From contig JALGQZ010000013.1 of the NCBI GenBank assembly GCA_023105745.1, positions 4,189,501 to 4,253,500 on the forward strand: a DNA stretch of 64,000 bases, written 5' to 3'. Shown one piece after another: positions 12,652-25,319 of this stretch. Within the stretch, counting starts at the first letter, position 1. The number at the start of each line of letters is the position of its first letter. Under the pieces are notes generated by a model that was given only the letters and a program-made list of their open reading frames with translations, did no database searches and was not told the origin of the DNA. A program made the translations under genes and the position numbers. Source of the DNA: Austropuccinia psidii (Eukaryota; Basidiomycota; Pucciniomycetes; Pucciniales; Sphaerophragmiaceae).

Positions 12652-13597
12652 TGTCTTCCATCAGAGAAAATTCTTCAGACTCTGAAACCTCAGAGTCCAG
12701 TATTGAAATTCAAACCAGTCCAGCACCAAGGGGTTTGATAACCAAAGAGCCCTTTAAAGGCCCTGCAGGTGAATTCAATTCAATTGTACTCTATTTTTTA
12801 TTAAAATTGACGTGAAATGACTCCTACTAGAAGTGGAAGTAACTACTTCATCCAATCAAATGGATCTGGACCAGGACATTCCAGCCACAAATCCAAAAGG
12901 CAAGAATGTCCTCCCAGAGGAGAGGCACAAATGGAGGATGCCAGAACTTCCACCAGTTCCCAGAGGTTAGCCAGCACCTTTGAACCTCTTCTTGAGAGTC
13001 CAGAAGCTGACATAACTGCTATTGCTGTTAGACCTGAACCATTTCCAACAGGCAGCTGTGGAAATTTATCAATCCCAATGGAAAAACTGGTTCCTGGCAT
13101 CAAAACAACAAGAGTGGGAACTCCTTCCAAGTCTTTGGATAGGCACCATGAACTCTTATCTTCAAGTGAAGAAGTTCATGGGGCCAGAAAAGACAGAAGA
13201 TCTTCTGTTGGGTTGGACACCCATGTCTGTCAAAGGACAAGTCCAACAGATAAAAGCTTGGTTGAAAAACCAAAGCATGTTATCAGAGGACCAGAAGAAG
13301 AAATTGGCTCAAGGCAAGGACAACAGCCCAGTGGAAGCTCCTCAAGCATCCACCAGCAAAAATCCGCCTGAACCAGTGCCAAACAAGCCCAAGAAAGCCC
13401 CAAAAACCAACCAGAAGGGAAAGCAGAAGGCAAAGGGAAAGGCAAAGCCCAAGTAGAACAAGCCTTACCTGCAGAATTACAGAGTTCCAAAGAAGGAAAA
13501 AACAGCCATGGACAATGTGTTCAATATGGCAAGAACTTTGATGGAATTCAAAAACATGGAGGAGGAAAGATTGAACCAATCCTTTCCAAAGAAGTAG
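12652..13597 (+). pseudogene. Spliced overlapping ORF of Gypsy-1 (broken)
   Basis: Exon A 12652-12768 encodes an acidic, Ser-rich start (SSIRENSSDSETSESS). An intron 12769-12830 (GTGAAT...CTACTAG, 62 nt) joins it in phase 1 to exon B, 12831-13597, read +1 to gag-pol. Exon B matches the Gypsy-2 protein well at MNSYLQVKKFMG (Gypsy-2 [12 protein letters not shown]), LLLGWTP (LLNGWHP) and, after a Lys/Pro-rich linker, YRVPKKEKTAMDNVFNMART ([20 protein letters not shown]). Here the frame has stops at 12968, 13013 and 13454, so this copy is dead. No known domain is recognised; the basic linker suggests nucleic-acid binding, which is only a guess. Confidence 0.72.
12769..12830 (+). other. Conserved phase-1 intron at the gag start (Gypsy-1)
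   Basis: GTGAAT...CTACTAG, 62 nt. The acceptor lies inside the codons for T-R of the gag-pol start MTPTRSG; the Gypsy-2 intron has its acceptor at exactly the same codons and also splits a codon after the first base. It contains the gag-pol ATG at 12817, so splicing removes that start. Confidence 0.68.
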
Positions 13598-16500
13598 ATC
13601 TTGTAAAGCTTGTAACTTACTTTGAATCTTGTAATAAAGAAATTATGGCAAAATTTGAAGCATTTGATAATGTCCAACAGAAGTTGGGTAATGAAATATT
13701 ACAGGTAAAAGACCAACAAAAGACCATAATTGGCCTTGAAAATGTTAATAAGGCAAATATTTTGTCTTTGACGCAAATTTGTGAAAGACTTGAGTTTAAA
13801 GTTACTTTACTCAATCAACGAGATGAACATTCAATTTCTTTTATAACTGGACAGTTAAAAGAATTGAAAATACAAGTGCAAAACTTGGAAAACTCAACTG
13901 GTCACAATGCAGCTCTTTTTCAAGAACAATTGGAAAAAAGTGATAAAGCAAGACTTGAATTGAAAGAAGATATTCAATCAAGTATTAACAATATATCACT
14001 AAAAAATGAATTGCCAAGGCAATCCACACCAATTCTTGACAGAAATGTACTTGACTTGAATAATGAATTACACCATACAATTTTAAGTCATGACGTGGAA
14101 ACTGCTTGCAATTATAAGGACATTCCAAGATTAGAGGAATGGCCAACCTTCAGTGGTGAAGGGGAATATAATCATATGGAATTTATGAAAACAATTGATA
14201 TGTTTAAAGAAGACTTTAACATACCAGATGAATACATGAGTGCCAGATTACACTCATTATTTACCAAATCAGAAAAGAAATGGTGTTATAAAATGAGACA
14301 AGACCATGGTAAACATTCTTGTCCTTGGTGGAAAGAACAAGTTATTTCTAAATGGGAAAATGATTCCTGGAGATTTAGAATGGAAAATTCTTTTGAAGAA
14401 GCCATTTTTAATATTGAGAAGGACAGGCCCATGACTTGGTTTCTTAAACAGAAGGACAGGTTAACTGCCCTTCATCCTGATATGTCTGAAACAATGGTAC
14501 ATAAAAGGATATTAAGAAAATGTGGTGGTGACCTTGAGAATGCTATAAGAAGCAGATGTATTGAGCCTTGCTCTACAGAAGATTATGTCAATGCTATGGA
14601 GGACATCACTACTAGAACAAAAATTGGAAGAAATTGGTCCAAAACCCCAATAGACAATAAGACTAGTGGGAAACCAATTTCAAGACCAAACAAACCACAT
14701 GACAGACCTCCCTTGAAATGTCATAAATGTGGAAGTACATCTCATTTGGCAAACACTTGTCCAAAAAAGACAAGAGTCAATGAGATAAATGTTGAAAAAG
14801 TGGAAGACACAAAAGAAACTAATGTATCTTTACATGACAGTGATTCTGAACCTTCAGAAGAAGAAGAAATATCAGAAGAACTGGGTATAGAGAACATTAA
14901 TGTCTTTTTTGAGGTCACTGAGGTACATACTCACTTACCACAGTATAGTGATGAATGTATGGATCTCATACATGTGCAAGATGCCAGGATGTAAAAAGCC
15001 AAACCTGCCAGAGGTAAAGGTTATACAGCTGGGTCATCTTGTATCACTAATATTGTGATAAATAACCTAGAAGCCAAGATACATCTTGACTCAGGTGCTT
15101 TTTGCACTTGTGTTGGAAAAGATTATCTTGACAAAACTTATACCAATTGGAAAGACAAATTAATGCCAATTGAAGGTATAAAATTCAGCAGTGCTAGCCA
15201 AAATATGCACCCATTGGGTATATTTGAAGCAGCAATCATATTTCCTCATCCTGCAGGAAGTATAAGACTGAAAGTTGAAATTGTTGTTATGAATAATTGT
15301 ACTTCACAACACTTTATACTTGGGAATGATTATCTCAATATTTATGGTATTGATATTAATAATCATAAAGACAGGTATTTCACTATACGGGAAAATAAAA
15401 GAGAAAAATTTGCTTTTCCTCTAGAAAAAAGAGAAATTACTGTCATTAAACAAGTAAAAAATGTTACTAAGGAAAAATTTGTATCAATCAATTAATTGAA
15501 GCACAAATTAGTCCTGAGTTAGCACTGGGAATGAAGGAAGAGCTTATTGAAATTTTATTTCAATACAGGGAAGCCTTTGCTTCAGATAATGAACCACTTG
15601 GGGCTATAAAAGGCCATGAGGTGGAGATTATGCTTAATGTGGAAAGGCCTTATCCGCCACTATTAAGAAGACCAGCTTACCCAGCTAGCCCTAGGGCTAG
15701 AGAAGCATTAGAAAATCATATTAATGAACTAATGAAACTGGGAGTTCTTAGAAAAGCTGGACACAATGAGGAGGTAGAAGTCACAACCCCAGTAATCATT
15801 ACTTGGCATAATGATAAGTCAAGGATGGTTGGTGATTTCAGAGAACTGAATACCTATACTATCCCAGACAGGTATCCAATCCCTAGAATTCATGAGACTT
15901 TGACTCAATTATCCAAAGCAAGATTCATCATTTCCATGGATGCTCTGAAAGGCTTTCACCAAAATGTTTTGACCCCTCATGCTAGGAAATTATTGAGAAT
16001 AATTGCTCATTGTGGTATTTATGAATACTTGAGGATGCCTTTTGGTATTAAAAACGCACCCTCTCATTACCAAAGAATGATGAATACTATCTTCCCACAT
16101 GAATTATCAGAGGGATGGTTAATCATTTATATTGATGACATTATTATTTGTTCAGAAACCTGGCAATTACATTTAGAGAGACTTTCATTAGTACTTAAGA
16201 AACTTCTACAAGTGAACATGAAAATTTCTCTTAAAAAATGTAATTTTGGGTTTCATGAGTTAAAAGCTCTAGGACATGTAGCGTCAGGACTAAGCCTTGG
16301 TGTTGATAAGAACAAAGTGGCTGCAGCTTTACTGAAACAGATGCCCCAGAACAAAAAAGAAATGATGTCTTTCTTAGGTTTTGCCAGTTATTACAGGCAA
16401 CACCTTAAAGATTTTGCAATCCATGCCAGATTATTATACAGAATTTGTGATCAACAAACTATTTTTGAAATGACTCAGGAAAGAATTCAAGCATATGATA

Positions 16501-18584
16501 AAATCAAGTATGCCTTGACCAATGCACCATTATTACTGATGCCAGACTGGAAACTTCCTTTCAAGCTGTATATTGATGCATGTGGTGAAGGTCTAGGAGC
16601 TGCTCTTCATCAAGTTCAAATTGTCAATGACAAGCCTTATGAAGGTCCAATTTGTTTTATTTCAAGACAAATTCAACCTACTGAGGCCAGATATGGAGCT
16701 AGCCAAATGGAGTGCCTTTGCCTTGTTTGGGCTCTGGAAAAACTTCATTACTATCTTGATGGTAGTGTGTTTGAAGTAATTACTGATTGTAACGCAGTAA
16801 AGTCACTTCTTAACATGAAAACTCCAAACAGACACATGTTAAGATGGCAGATTGCTATACAGGAGTATAGAGGCAATATGACCATAGTACATAAAGCTGG
16901 AAATATTCACAGGAATGCTGATGGCTTAAGTAGATGGGCATTACCCACTACACCTGAAAATCCTGCCTATGTTCCTACAAGTGCAGAACCTCAAATCCCA
17001 ATTGAAGGAATTAACATCACAGATGTAGGAACAGAATTCTTTGAGGAAGTTAGAGAAAGCTATAAGAAAGATAAAAATTGCCATATACTTACTGCTCTAC
17101 TTGACAAAGATTTCAAAGATGCAGCATTGGCTAATTCTCTGGATGATATTTGGAAAACATCATATGATAATGGAAGATTCCATTTGTTTGATGGTATACT
17201 ATATCATAGATCTAAACACACATGTGTCATGGTCCTATGTAGTAAAATGTTGATTAACACAATACTACTAGAATGCCATGATAACATTTATTCTGGACAT
17301 CTGTCTGAAGACAGAACAATGGAAAGAATTAAGACATGTGCCTGGTGGCCATCTTGGAGAAAAGATGTCATTGAGTACTGTCATAGTTGTGATAGATGCC
17401 AAAAAGCCAATAAAGCTACTGGTAAAAGATTTGGTCTGATGATCCATATCCAAGAACCAAGTACCCCATGGGAAGTGGTTCACATGGATTGGGTAACTGC
17501 ACTACCACCTGGAGGTGATAAAAGTTAAAATGCATGTCTTGTTATTGTAGACAGATATAGCAAAACACCAATCTTTTTACCATGTCACAAAGATGACACA
17601 GCTATGGATACAGCTCTTTTGATCTGCAATAGAGTAATATCCCATACTGGTCTCTTTAAAAATATCATTAGTGAAAGAGACCCAAAATTTACATCAGCCT
17701 TATGAACTAGTTTACATAATCTTTTAGGTACAAAATTATCATTCTCAACAGCATACCATCCACAAAAAGATGGGTCAGCAGAAAGAATGATTCAAACCCT
17801 TGAGGACATGATCAGAAGATTTTGTGCTTATGGCCTGGAGCTTAAAGATTCTGATGGCTTTACCCATAATTGGTGTACTCTTATACCAGCATTGGAATTA
17901 GCCTACAAGACCTCCATCCATGCTTCAACAGGCAAGACCCCTGCAATGTTGGAAAAAGGATGGAACCCCAAACTTCCAATTGATACTTTGAAGAAAGATC
18001 TGGTTGACATTCATCCAACTGCTTCAAGCTTTAAGCTGTTGCTTGATAAAGTGAGACATCATGCAAATCAAAGCATGAATGATGCCTTTGAGTATGCTAA
18101 GCAGAAATGGGATAAAAGTCATAAAACCCCAGAATTCAAAGTAGGGGACTTAATACTAGTTTCAACCTTGAACTTTAATAATATTAAAGGCCCAAAGAAA
18201 TTGAAAGATTCCTTTGCAGGACCATTTATTATTAAAGCCCTTCATGGGACAAATGCAGTACAAGTAGAACTGTCAGGAGAACTGGAAAATAAACATCCAA
18301 CATTCCCTGTCAGTCTAGTAAAGCATTACACTTCAAGTGACAAGGAATTATTTCCTTTAAAAAATGAAACACCCTTAGAAGTACCCCCACTAGATCTAAG
18401 TGAGGAGAAGAAGGTACTAAAAGTCTTGAAAGAAAGAAGACTTAGGGGAAAAAATGAAAGAGAATACTTAGTCAGGTATAAAAATTCACAACATGAAGAT
18501 GAGTGGATTGGAGAAAGCAAAATACCTGATTCCCAAAAGTTTCTCAGAAGATTCAGACATGAGAGAAGACCAATTGCTCAATAA
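12817..18584 (+). pseudogene. Gypsy-1 Gag-Pol polyprotein, disrupted
   Basis: Order: gag N-part from ATG 12817 (MTPTRSG), coiled-coil-like region, capsid-like region around 14100-14650 (WPTFSGEGEYNHMEF), zinc knuckle CHKCGSTSHLANTC at 14719-14760, retropepsin D-S-G near 15090, RT with YIDD near 16129-16140, RNase H, integrase zinc finger and core, chromodomain around 18450-18510. Breaks: TGA at 13369, TAA at 14992, a frameshift at about 15482-15492, TAA at 17526 (Tyr in Gypsy-2) and TGA at 17703 (Trp in Gypsy-2). The second integrase catalytic Asp is Glu here (SERDPKF, codon 17673-17675). Apart from these it aligns along its length with the intact Gypsy-2 protein. Confidence 0.93.
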
Positions 18585-18721
18585 AAATTTTGAATTGTGT
18601 GCTTTACATACTTATAAGTAGAAGTAGAGAGGTTGGACAGTGGATTATACCCCCCCCAAATAACTTGGGGGTAAACTACAAAAGAAAAATTGTGGTACAA
18701 TTTTTTTTTGGTGGTAGGGAA
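18585..18721 (+). other. 3' untranslated part and polypurine tract of Gypsy-1
   Basis: The tract GGTGGTAGGGAA at 18710-18721 abuts the 3' LTR. Just upstream a C-run and G-run form a hairpin (CCCCCAA paired with TTGGGGG across ATAAC, about 18654-18672). Confidence 0.75.
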
Positions 18722-20896
18722 TGTGAGCCTGTGACGTATGTATAACATACCCATAAGGCCACAAATGATTTTATAAACAGCTAATTTTGTCTTAAACAGA
18801 CTTTTTAGTTGAAATTAAAATAAAAAATAACAAAAAATAAGTATAACTTTATTTTGGATAAACAAAGTTATAAATATTATGTTATTTTTGGATTCTACAC
18901 CAAAAATAACCTAGGGTACATCCATAAGGTGTTATACCCAAAAACACTTATCTCTTGTGTTATTAGAAGATTTAAGAATCTCACAGTACTAATGTAACTT
19001 TTTTATCATTTTTTTAAAATTGTTAAATTTAAGCTTAAATAAGCTTAAATTTAAAGTTGCATAAGGTTAATGCAAACTTACCAAAATTTTAGTTAAAATT
19101 GAGGTGTGGTGTATATTTACTGAATTGGCTAAGGATTTGCCATACAGAATGTAAATCCTGCGTGAGCTCAATTTAAAAGGGTTTAAAGCCATAGTATGGC
19201 TTTAAATAAATAAAAGGGCAAAACCCACACAAAAAGGTGGGACAAAGGAAAAAGACCAAATAGAGCTGGGGTACCCAGCTTTTTGGATCTGCAATGATTC
19301 AATTAAGGTTGTCCACCTGTATTGGAGGATTTTCAACCTTATTTAAACTTTAAGATTAGACTTTGATCCAACCTTAAGGTTTGAACTGGTTTTATCCCAA
19401 TTTGGACAGGAATTTCAATCTGCCAAAGGGTAAATCCCAATATGCAGGCCCGAAATCAAGGTTTTAAGAACTGTCAAAGCTTAATCAGGCTTAAAAACCT
19501 TAAATAAGCTTAAAACTTTAAAGTTAAAAGCATCAAAACCTTATCAAAAGCTAAGGTTTGGTGTGTATTGCTATTTTACATTGAAAAATAGCAATAACTT
19601 CAAAAATTCATTAAAAATCCAAATCTTAATGGATTTGCTTGAAAATTTCACACAGCTTAGAACTTAATATTATCTATATATAAATTATATTTCAAGTATC
19701 TTTTATAAATAAATTTACTGGGTAATTAGCCTGGAAATTTACTCTTTTAATTAAGTTCAAAGAAAATTATGATTTCTTTAAAAATTAATTAAAAATTGAG
19801 CTTAAGAGATTTCTGCTTGAAACTCTATTTTTAAGTTGTTCATGTGATGAACTTTAATATAAATAAGTTTATTTATATTAAAAACTTAAAATAATTAGTT
19901 TAAATGAGGATTAAAGTTACAAGGAGTCAAGAATAACACTGGTAACTTTAAATTGGAATTAAAAACAAGTTTCCTTAAGTTAAGAACTTTGTTTTTAAGT
20001 ATGGTTTTTCAGTTTTGACCTGAGAACGCCCTCTATATTCATTATGAATCATGAGAGCTGCTCTGACAACATAAAAAGAGTCTTTTCATCACTGTTTTTG
20101 TCCATCATTCATTATCAATCCAATAATATTAGACATTTAAACAGGTAAAGTTTTATTATTTATAAAATCTTATTATTAAAGTAATTCTCAAGTTATTTTA
20201 TTCTTTATTAATTGTAAATTAAAGAATTGAAGTCATAGAATTCAGATTATTGTTGTAATCATCAATAATATATTTTATATTATAAAATTATCATCTTAAA
20301 TATCTTTTAAAATCCACAAATTCCTCTTAAAAACTCTTTAATCTTAAATTTTATCATAAAAAGTTTTTTTATCTTTGAAATCATTGATTTTAGGCGTGTT
20401 TTTAACTTATAATCATTATTTAATATAATAGCTGTTGTTGTTTAACTTGTTGTATTAAATAAATATTATAAGTGAGTTCTCTCTAAAGTTCTATATTTGT
20501 TTTTATCTAGTATTAGTTTTTTTATATAGAATTTTATTCTATAAGAATTATTTCTGCACAGTGTGTGTCATAATTCTTTTATAAATAATAATATATATTA
20601 TTTATAAGTGGTTAATATTCATATTTCCACATGTAATTGTCTCATTAAGAGCTTTACAAGTCTTATTGTTATAACTGTCAGTTACTATAACAATAATAGA
20701 ATAATTATAATTTATTATAATTACTATTATATTTTTATAATAATAATTAAATTTATTTTTTTATATAATTATTTTTAATAATTATATTTAAATTTGTGGT
20801 TATAATATTTTATTATATTATATATTTCTATTGAGGACAGTCATAGTACTCTTGATTTTGCTACTATTATCAAGAGTTTCATAGACAAACCTTACA
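18722..20896 (+). repeat. 3' LTR of Gypsy-1
   Basis: 2175 bp, TGTGAGCC...CCTTACA, same order of palindromes as the 5' LTR. It differs by scattered substitutions and short indels; the donor-like site is GTGAGT instead of GTAAGT near 20472. Right target duplication AAATC at 20897-20901. Confidence 0.95.
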
Positions 20897-20901
20897 AAAT
20901 C

Positions 20902-21252
20902 AATGGGGTTAAATGACTGAAATGCAAGAAGGGGGGATACTTTTCAAGAATTCATTTATTTATTTATAATTTACTCTACTAGAAAGTATGTTTGGTCTTT
21001 TCTTTTTTCAATATATCTCAGTTATTTTTACTAACCTCATTAGAAACAATGTCTTTATTGTATTTTTTTAGGTATTCTCATGCACTATTTCCTATCATGT
21101 TTCAGACATTGACACTATCATCTATATAGTTGATCTTAAATATTAGTGCAATCAAATACTTGTTCTTTTTCTCAAATCTTTACTGAGAATGTTTCACCTT
21201 TTATATAATTTACCTTTATTTTTTCTCTTTGTTTATCAAGTTTATGCTGATA
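20902..21252. other. AT-rich spacer
   Basis: Between Gypsy-1 and the Harbinger-like element. No gene or repeat edge seen, apart from the target duplication TGATA at 21248-21252. Confidence 0.4.
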
Positions 21253-21278
21253 GGGGGTGTCAAAGTCACCAAATCCCC
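21253..21278 (+). repeat. Left terminal inverted repeat
   Basis: GGGGGTGTCAAAG, then TC, ACCAAATCCC; pairs with the right end at 28741-28766. Confidence 0.82.
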
Positions 21279-21912
21279 CCTTAAAACAACACCGGATTTG
21301 GCTTTCTAACCCCAACACTAGATTCCAGGTTTTTCATTTTCAAATCACATGGAATTTTAAATGTGTACCCTGGCATTTTTCCCGAATCCCATGCATCTGG
21401 GATTTCAGTTTTAAGCCTAACCCAAATTAGTATTCACAATTCACAATTCCTAACTCTACAACATATTCTTCTGAACACTATTTTTAAAAATCAGACCAAA
21501 AATCTTACAATAAAGTTTTGTTTCTTCATGCCTATCATAATCCTTCATGCAAAATAAAAACACATCAAGGCAGATAAGAAGATCACCTCCAGCCTTCCTC
21601 ATACATAAGGTCACTCAATACATACAGATTACTTGGCCATAATTGATTGGCTTTCAATAAAATCAAATTTCAAGTCATTTCTTGGTACTAGTGGCTCAAC
21701 ATCAATTGAAAGTTCATGTTAATCAAAGCGGTGCAGGTTTTGGCTTATGACAATTGACGTCAAAAATATCAAAACATTATGTAAAACTTAGCTCAAGCAG
21801 CATCCAAGATTGGTGGAAAACATATAAAAAGAAGTATATTGCGGTAAAAAAATTGGAAAATTTAAATGGATATAGACTAAAAGAAGAATATTAGAGTAAA
21901 TGAATCAAATAA

Positions 21913-22056
21913 ATGAGTGACAAGCTTCAAATTATGTGCCGTTGCTATGTCAAAATGGATGTTCTCTTTGGCCACAAACCCAATATCACTGCCATTGCAA
22001 ACTGTGATTTTCCAGGAGAAGACATCTTAAATGGTGATGATGATGATGATCTTTAG
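21913..22056 (+). pseudogene. Myb/SANT-like fragment of the DNA transposon
   Basis: A 47-residue frame with MDVLFGHKPNIT followed by an acidic tail of Asp residues. The LFGHKPN-type motif recalls the linker after Myb/SANT-like domains of Harbinger accessory proteins in fungi. It is short, lacks the helix-turn-helix part and is followed by stops, so it is only a remnant. The domain assignment is from memory and weak; the position opposite the transposase supports it. Confidence 0.4.
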
Positions 22057-23324
22057 ATTAATGAGATAAGTCATAATCTATTTTTCTTCATACCTGAGAT
22101 AACAAGAGCTCACTTGAAGTATTAAGGAGAATGAAAATTTGGAATCACCTCTAAGCCTTGATCCTTTGCTTAATAATGATGATGACTTAGTTCAAGCAGA
22201 AAACCTTCATGATGAATCAGTAAGTATGCTTAAGACTGAAATTTATAAAGGCCTATTTTAATTATTTCTTCTTTGACAAGCTAAGTAAATCCATAATGCA
22301 TTCAACACAAAAGAATAATAAAGCATTTATCCTCAACTTGAATGAAAAGAGTGGATCTAGAAAAAGGTTGATGGATATGTTTGCACCTTAAGATTCAAAT
22401 TTGCTTTAATGATGGAAGAAGGGTATGTATTTAAATTATTGTTACTATGATCAATCCTAGTGAAAAAATACATGATTATTAGGTTGTGAAGCAAGTGATA
22501 ATACTTTTTAGGAGGGGACAAGGAGAGGTGGAATCAATAGAAAGTAAGAAATATTGAAAATCAACAGTTTGAAGAAGTGAAGCTACAAAAAAAAAGGAGT
22601 TTGATGAGGAAAACACAACATGAAATGTGAATTTGATAAAGAAAAGTGGAATTAGTAATTGGAGCTGAAGGGAAAGAAATTCAAGATGGATCTAACTATA
22701 GCAGCATTGTCATCAAGCAGGCCAATGACAGCGCTCAAACATATCTGACATTAGTCAATAAAAAAATTTATTAGGTATAAATTATTTCAGTTCAATTTGG
22801 TAATGCATACATACATTTGTCAAATCTGCAATGGTTACAAGTAATGATAAAAGCTCTTATATGTTGTGGTCAGAAAATTAATTCATTGGTTATGCTACAG
22901 ATGGATTTCCCAGGCCTAGGTCTCACCCCTGTGTGATTTGGATGTCAAATAGTGATTTGTAACTGGAAGTTGTTTTCAAAACGTTTACTTTACTTAAAAT
23001 AACCATTTGGGCTGATTCTTTCACAGGGGCTCTTGGGGATAACAAGAGGGGCCTGGCACTCAGGAATCAGAAACTCACTTGGAGGGCTCCAAAGAATAAA
23101 GAAAATGAAAGCACAATATATTTCTTCAAAAGAAAATAAGAGAAGTACAAGATATTCCAAAGGTAAGAATGAAGCCAAAAGCCAAAGGATCATAAGAAAA
23201 ACCAAAGGCCATAGATCCAACAAAATGAATCCTCAATTCACTGCTTCAACTTAAGATTATCAGTATTTAGTTTCAATAATGAAAAATAAATTAAAAATAA
23301 AAGTAAATCCAATATACTGATTAA

Positions 23325-24498
23325 CTGGGGAAAAAGTCCCCAGGGAAGAAAAGGTGGCCAGTATATGTGAAAAGTTGAATACTTATTCTGGAGGGTTTAT
23401 TACCCAGATATACTGACTTTTTTGGGTCAATACATATCTGTAAATCTTGTGAACTAAACTTTGTGTCTTGAATTCCCACAGTAGAATATGAATTGGCCCA
23501 AATGGGACAATGTCATACAGGTTGTCCAAATACTGCCTGTATGGACCAATTGAGTTGTCCAAGGAGTGCTAGAGTGCTTGATGCCTTGACAACTGATTTG
23601 AATTACTAAAAACTTCTTGAAATTGTCCTTGAAAAATTCTGGGCCAGTATTCCCTTGGGGGAATACTATTGGAATGAAATAACCAACACCTGTAAAGCCA
23701 GGAATTTGGGGTCCTCGAATGCTCTTCTGGTAGTCACCATGAATTGTAAGGCTGAGGGGCTGAAGCCTTCCTTCAAAATGAGTGATTGGCTTGGGGACTT
23801 GATTTGAAATGGCATAATGGAGTCCTGAAACTATCAACATTTAATTTCTGGGGAAAAATGGTGCATAGTGGTATATAAAACCATGTATGCACCACTGCTG
23901 TTTCCTATAGCCTTGGGTCCCTGGATCTGGGCCAAGGGTTTCCCTGATCTTGTGGGGAAACCCCTTTTTGAAGGTGGCTTGTGGCCTCTGGTGATTTCCA
24001 GAGGCCATGACTTGGGCCTTGAGGGATATGGCAATTTGTGGCCAGTTTGGGCCCTTTGAGATTTTCTCCAAAAATGAGCTCAGGTGGGCCTACTTGTGGT
24101 TTGGGACCTACCTGAAATTGGGGGCTTCTTTAATTACCCCTTTGCCCCTTTTTGCCTCATTGGAATTTGGCCAAAAGGGGCCTGATAAGTCTCACAGCCC
24201 ATGAGCTGTGGCTTACGGACTGCCGGCAGTAGAGGCCATAAAACCCCTAATCGAAGGTGGTGGGCCAGAGCCCCCTGAAAGATTAAATGACCCCCAGGCC
24301 CAAAAATAGAGGTATTGGCCTGGGGGTTGTGAGATTTTGAATTAGCCAAAAGGGCCAATGATGAGGGATATGGCCTGAGAGCCCTAATTGAGGTTTGGGG
24401 CCAGGAGTGACAATGAGCAGTGGATATGGCCAAAGTGCCATTATATGACATAAGAGGTCAATTTTCCTAGAGTTGATGATATGGCTAATTGGCCATAT
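23325..24498. repeat. GC-richer island packed with perfect hairpins
   Basis: About 1.2 kb, clearly richer in G+C (many GGCC) than the surroundings, with a chain of perfect inverted repeats: 23325-23343, 23514-23543 (CATACAGG), 23647-23666 (GTATTCCC), 23859-23894 (TGGTGCATA), 23936-23963 (GGGTTTCCC), 23982-24007 (TGGCCTCTGG), the palindrome ACTGCCGGCAGT at 24219-24230, 24290-24327 (11-bp arms ACCCCCAGGCC) and 24479-24498 (ATATGGC). Arm sequences differ from one hairpin to the next. Overlapping open frames on both strands (up to 128 codons) look like a by-product of composition, not genes. Confidence 0.6.
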
Positions 24499-25319
24499 AT
24501 TGGTGGAGGCTTATCCTGCTGTGAACACCAATTCAGGGGTCTTTCCCATGTATGTGACAGATCCATACAAAGTGTTAATCAATTTTCATCTGCAGGGGTT
24601 TTTAACATGTGATGATTTTTAATTGTGTGATTTGTGAAATATAAATGATGTTTATTGGCAATTGGTAAAGATGTTTAATTTTGATATTTTGTTTCAAAAG
24701 CAAAATCCAACTCTTACCAAAATTCAAATTGTGGGCAGCTTTTTCACTGAGATTTTATTTCCTGAAGACCAATGACCAAGCTTTTTAAAATTCAAATTGA
24801 TTCCTTCCTCTGATTTTAATTTTTTTTTAATTTTTTCAAATTCAATTAAATTTCCCCCTCTTATTTGAATATTTTTTGTTTTTATAATTCTTCATTTCAC
24901 TCACTCCACTTGTGTTGATAAAAATAAGAAATTGGTATATTTTTCAATTTTTCACTCACAAATCCCTCATAATTTGTTTTTTTGAAATTTAAACTATTTT
25001 TTTATTTCTAATTTTCATTAAAAAAAACGGGGTTAGTTTCTATTTTTGCTTGATTTTTTGAACCACAAGAATTCTCATCAGCACAATTAAACACCTCTCT
25101 GCCAACTCTACCCCCCCATCACCCATCACCCACCATTGTGCCTAGAGCCTCCCAGATATACTTCCGCGAGTTTCTAGGCAAATTACCTTTGAAATCAATA
25201 CAAATTCATTTGGAATTGATTTGGAAATCCTCCCAAATTGATTCCAGTTTGTTTTAAATTTCACTTCTTAATGGCAACAAAAAAGGACATTAAGTTTATT
25301 TAATTGATCAATGATTACT

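Larger units (their letters stand above)
9913..20896 (+). mobile_element. Gypsy-1, full-length Ty3/Gypsy retrotransposon with nested ORF
   Basis: A 10,984-bp LTR retrotransposon flanked by the 5-bp duplication AAATC (9908-9912 and 20897-20901). Structure: 5' LTR, primer site, leader with intron signals, an overlapping +1-frame gene, gag-pol in the usual order gag, protease, RT, RNase H, integrase and chromodomain, polypurine tract, 3' LTR. The LTRs differ by scattered substitutions, so it is older than Gypsy-2. It cannot move on its own: it has stops and a frameshift in pol and a changed integrase catalytic residue. Confidence 0.96.

Noticed and set aside
23454..23840. A 128-codon frame on the minus strand
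   Set aside because: It lies in the hairpin island, several frames are open there on both strands, and no domain is visible.
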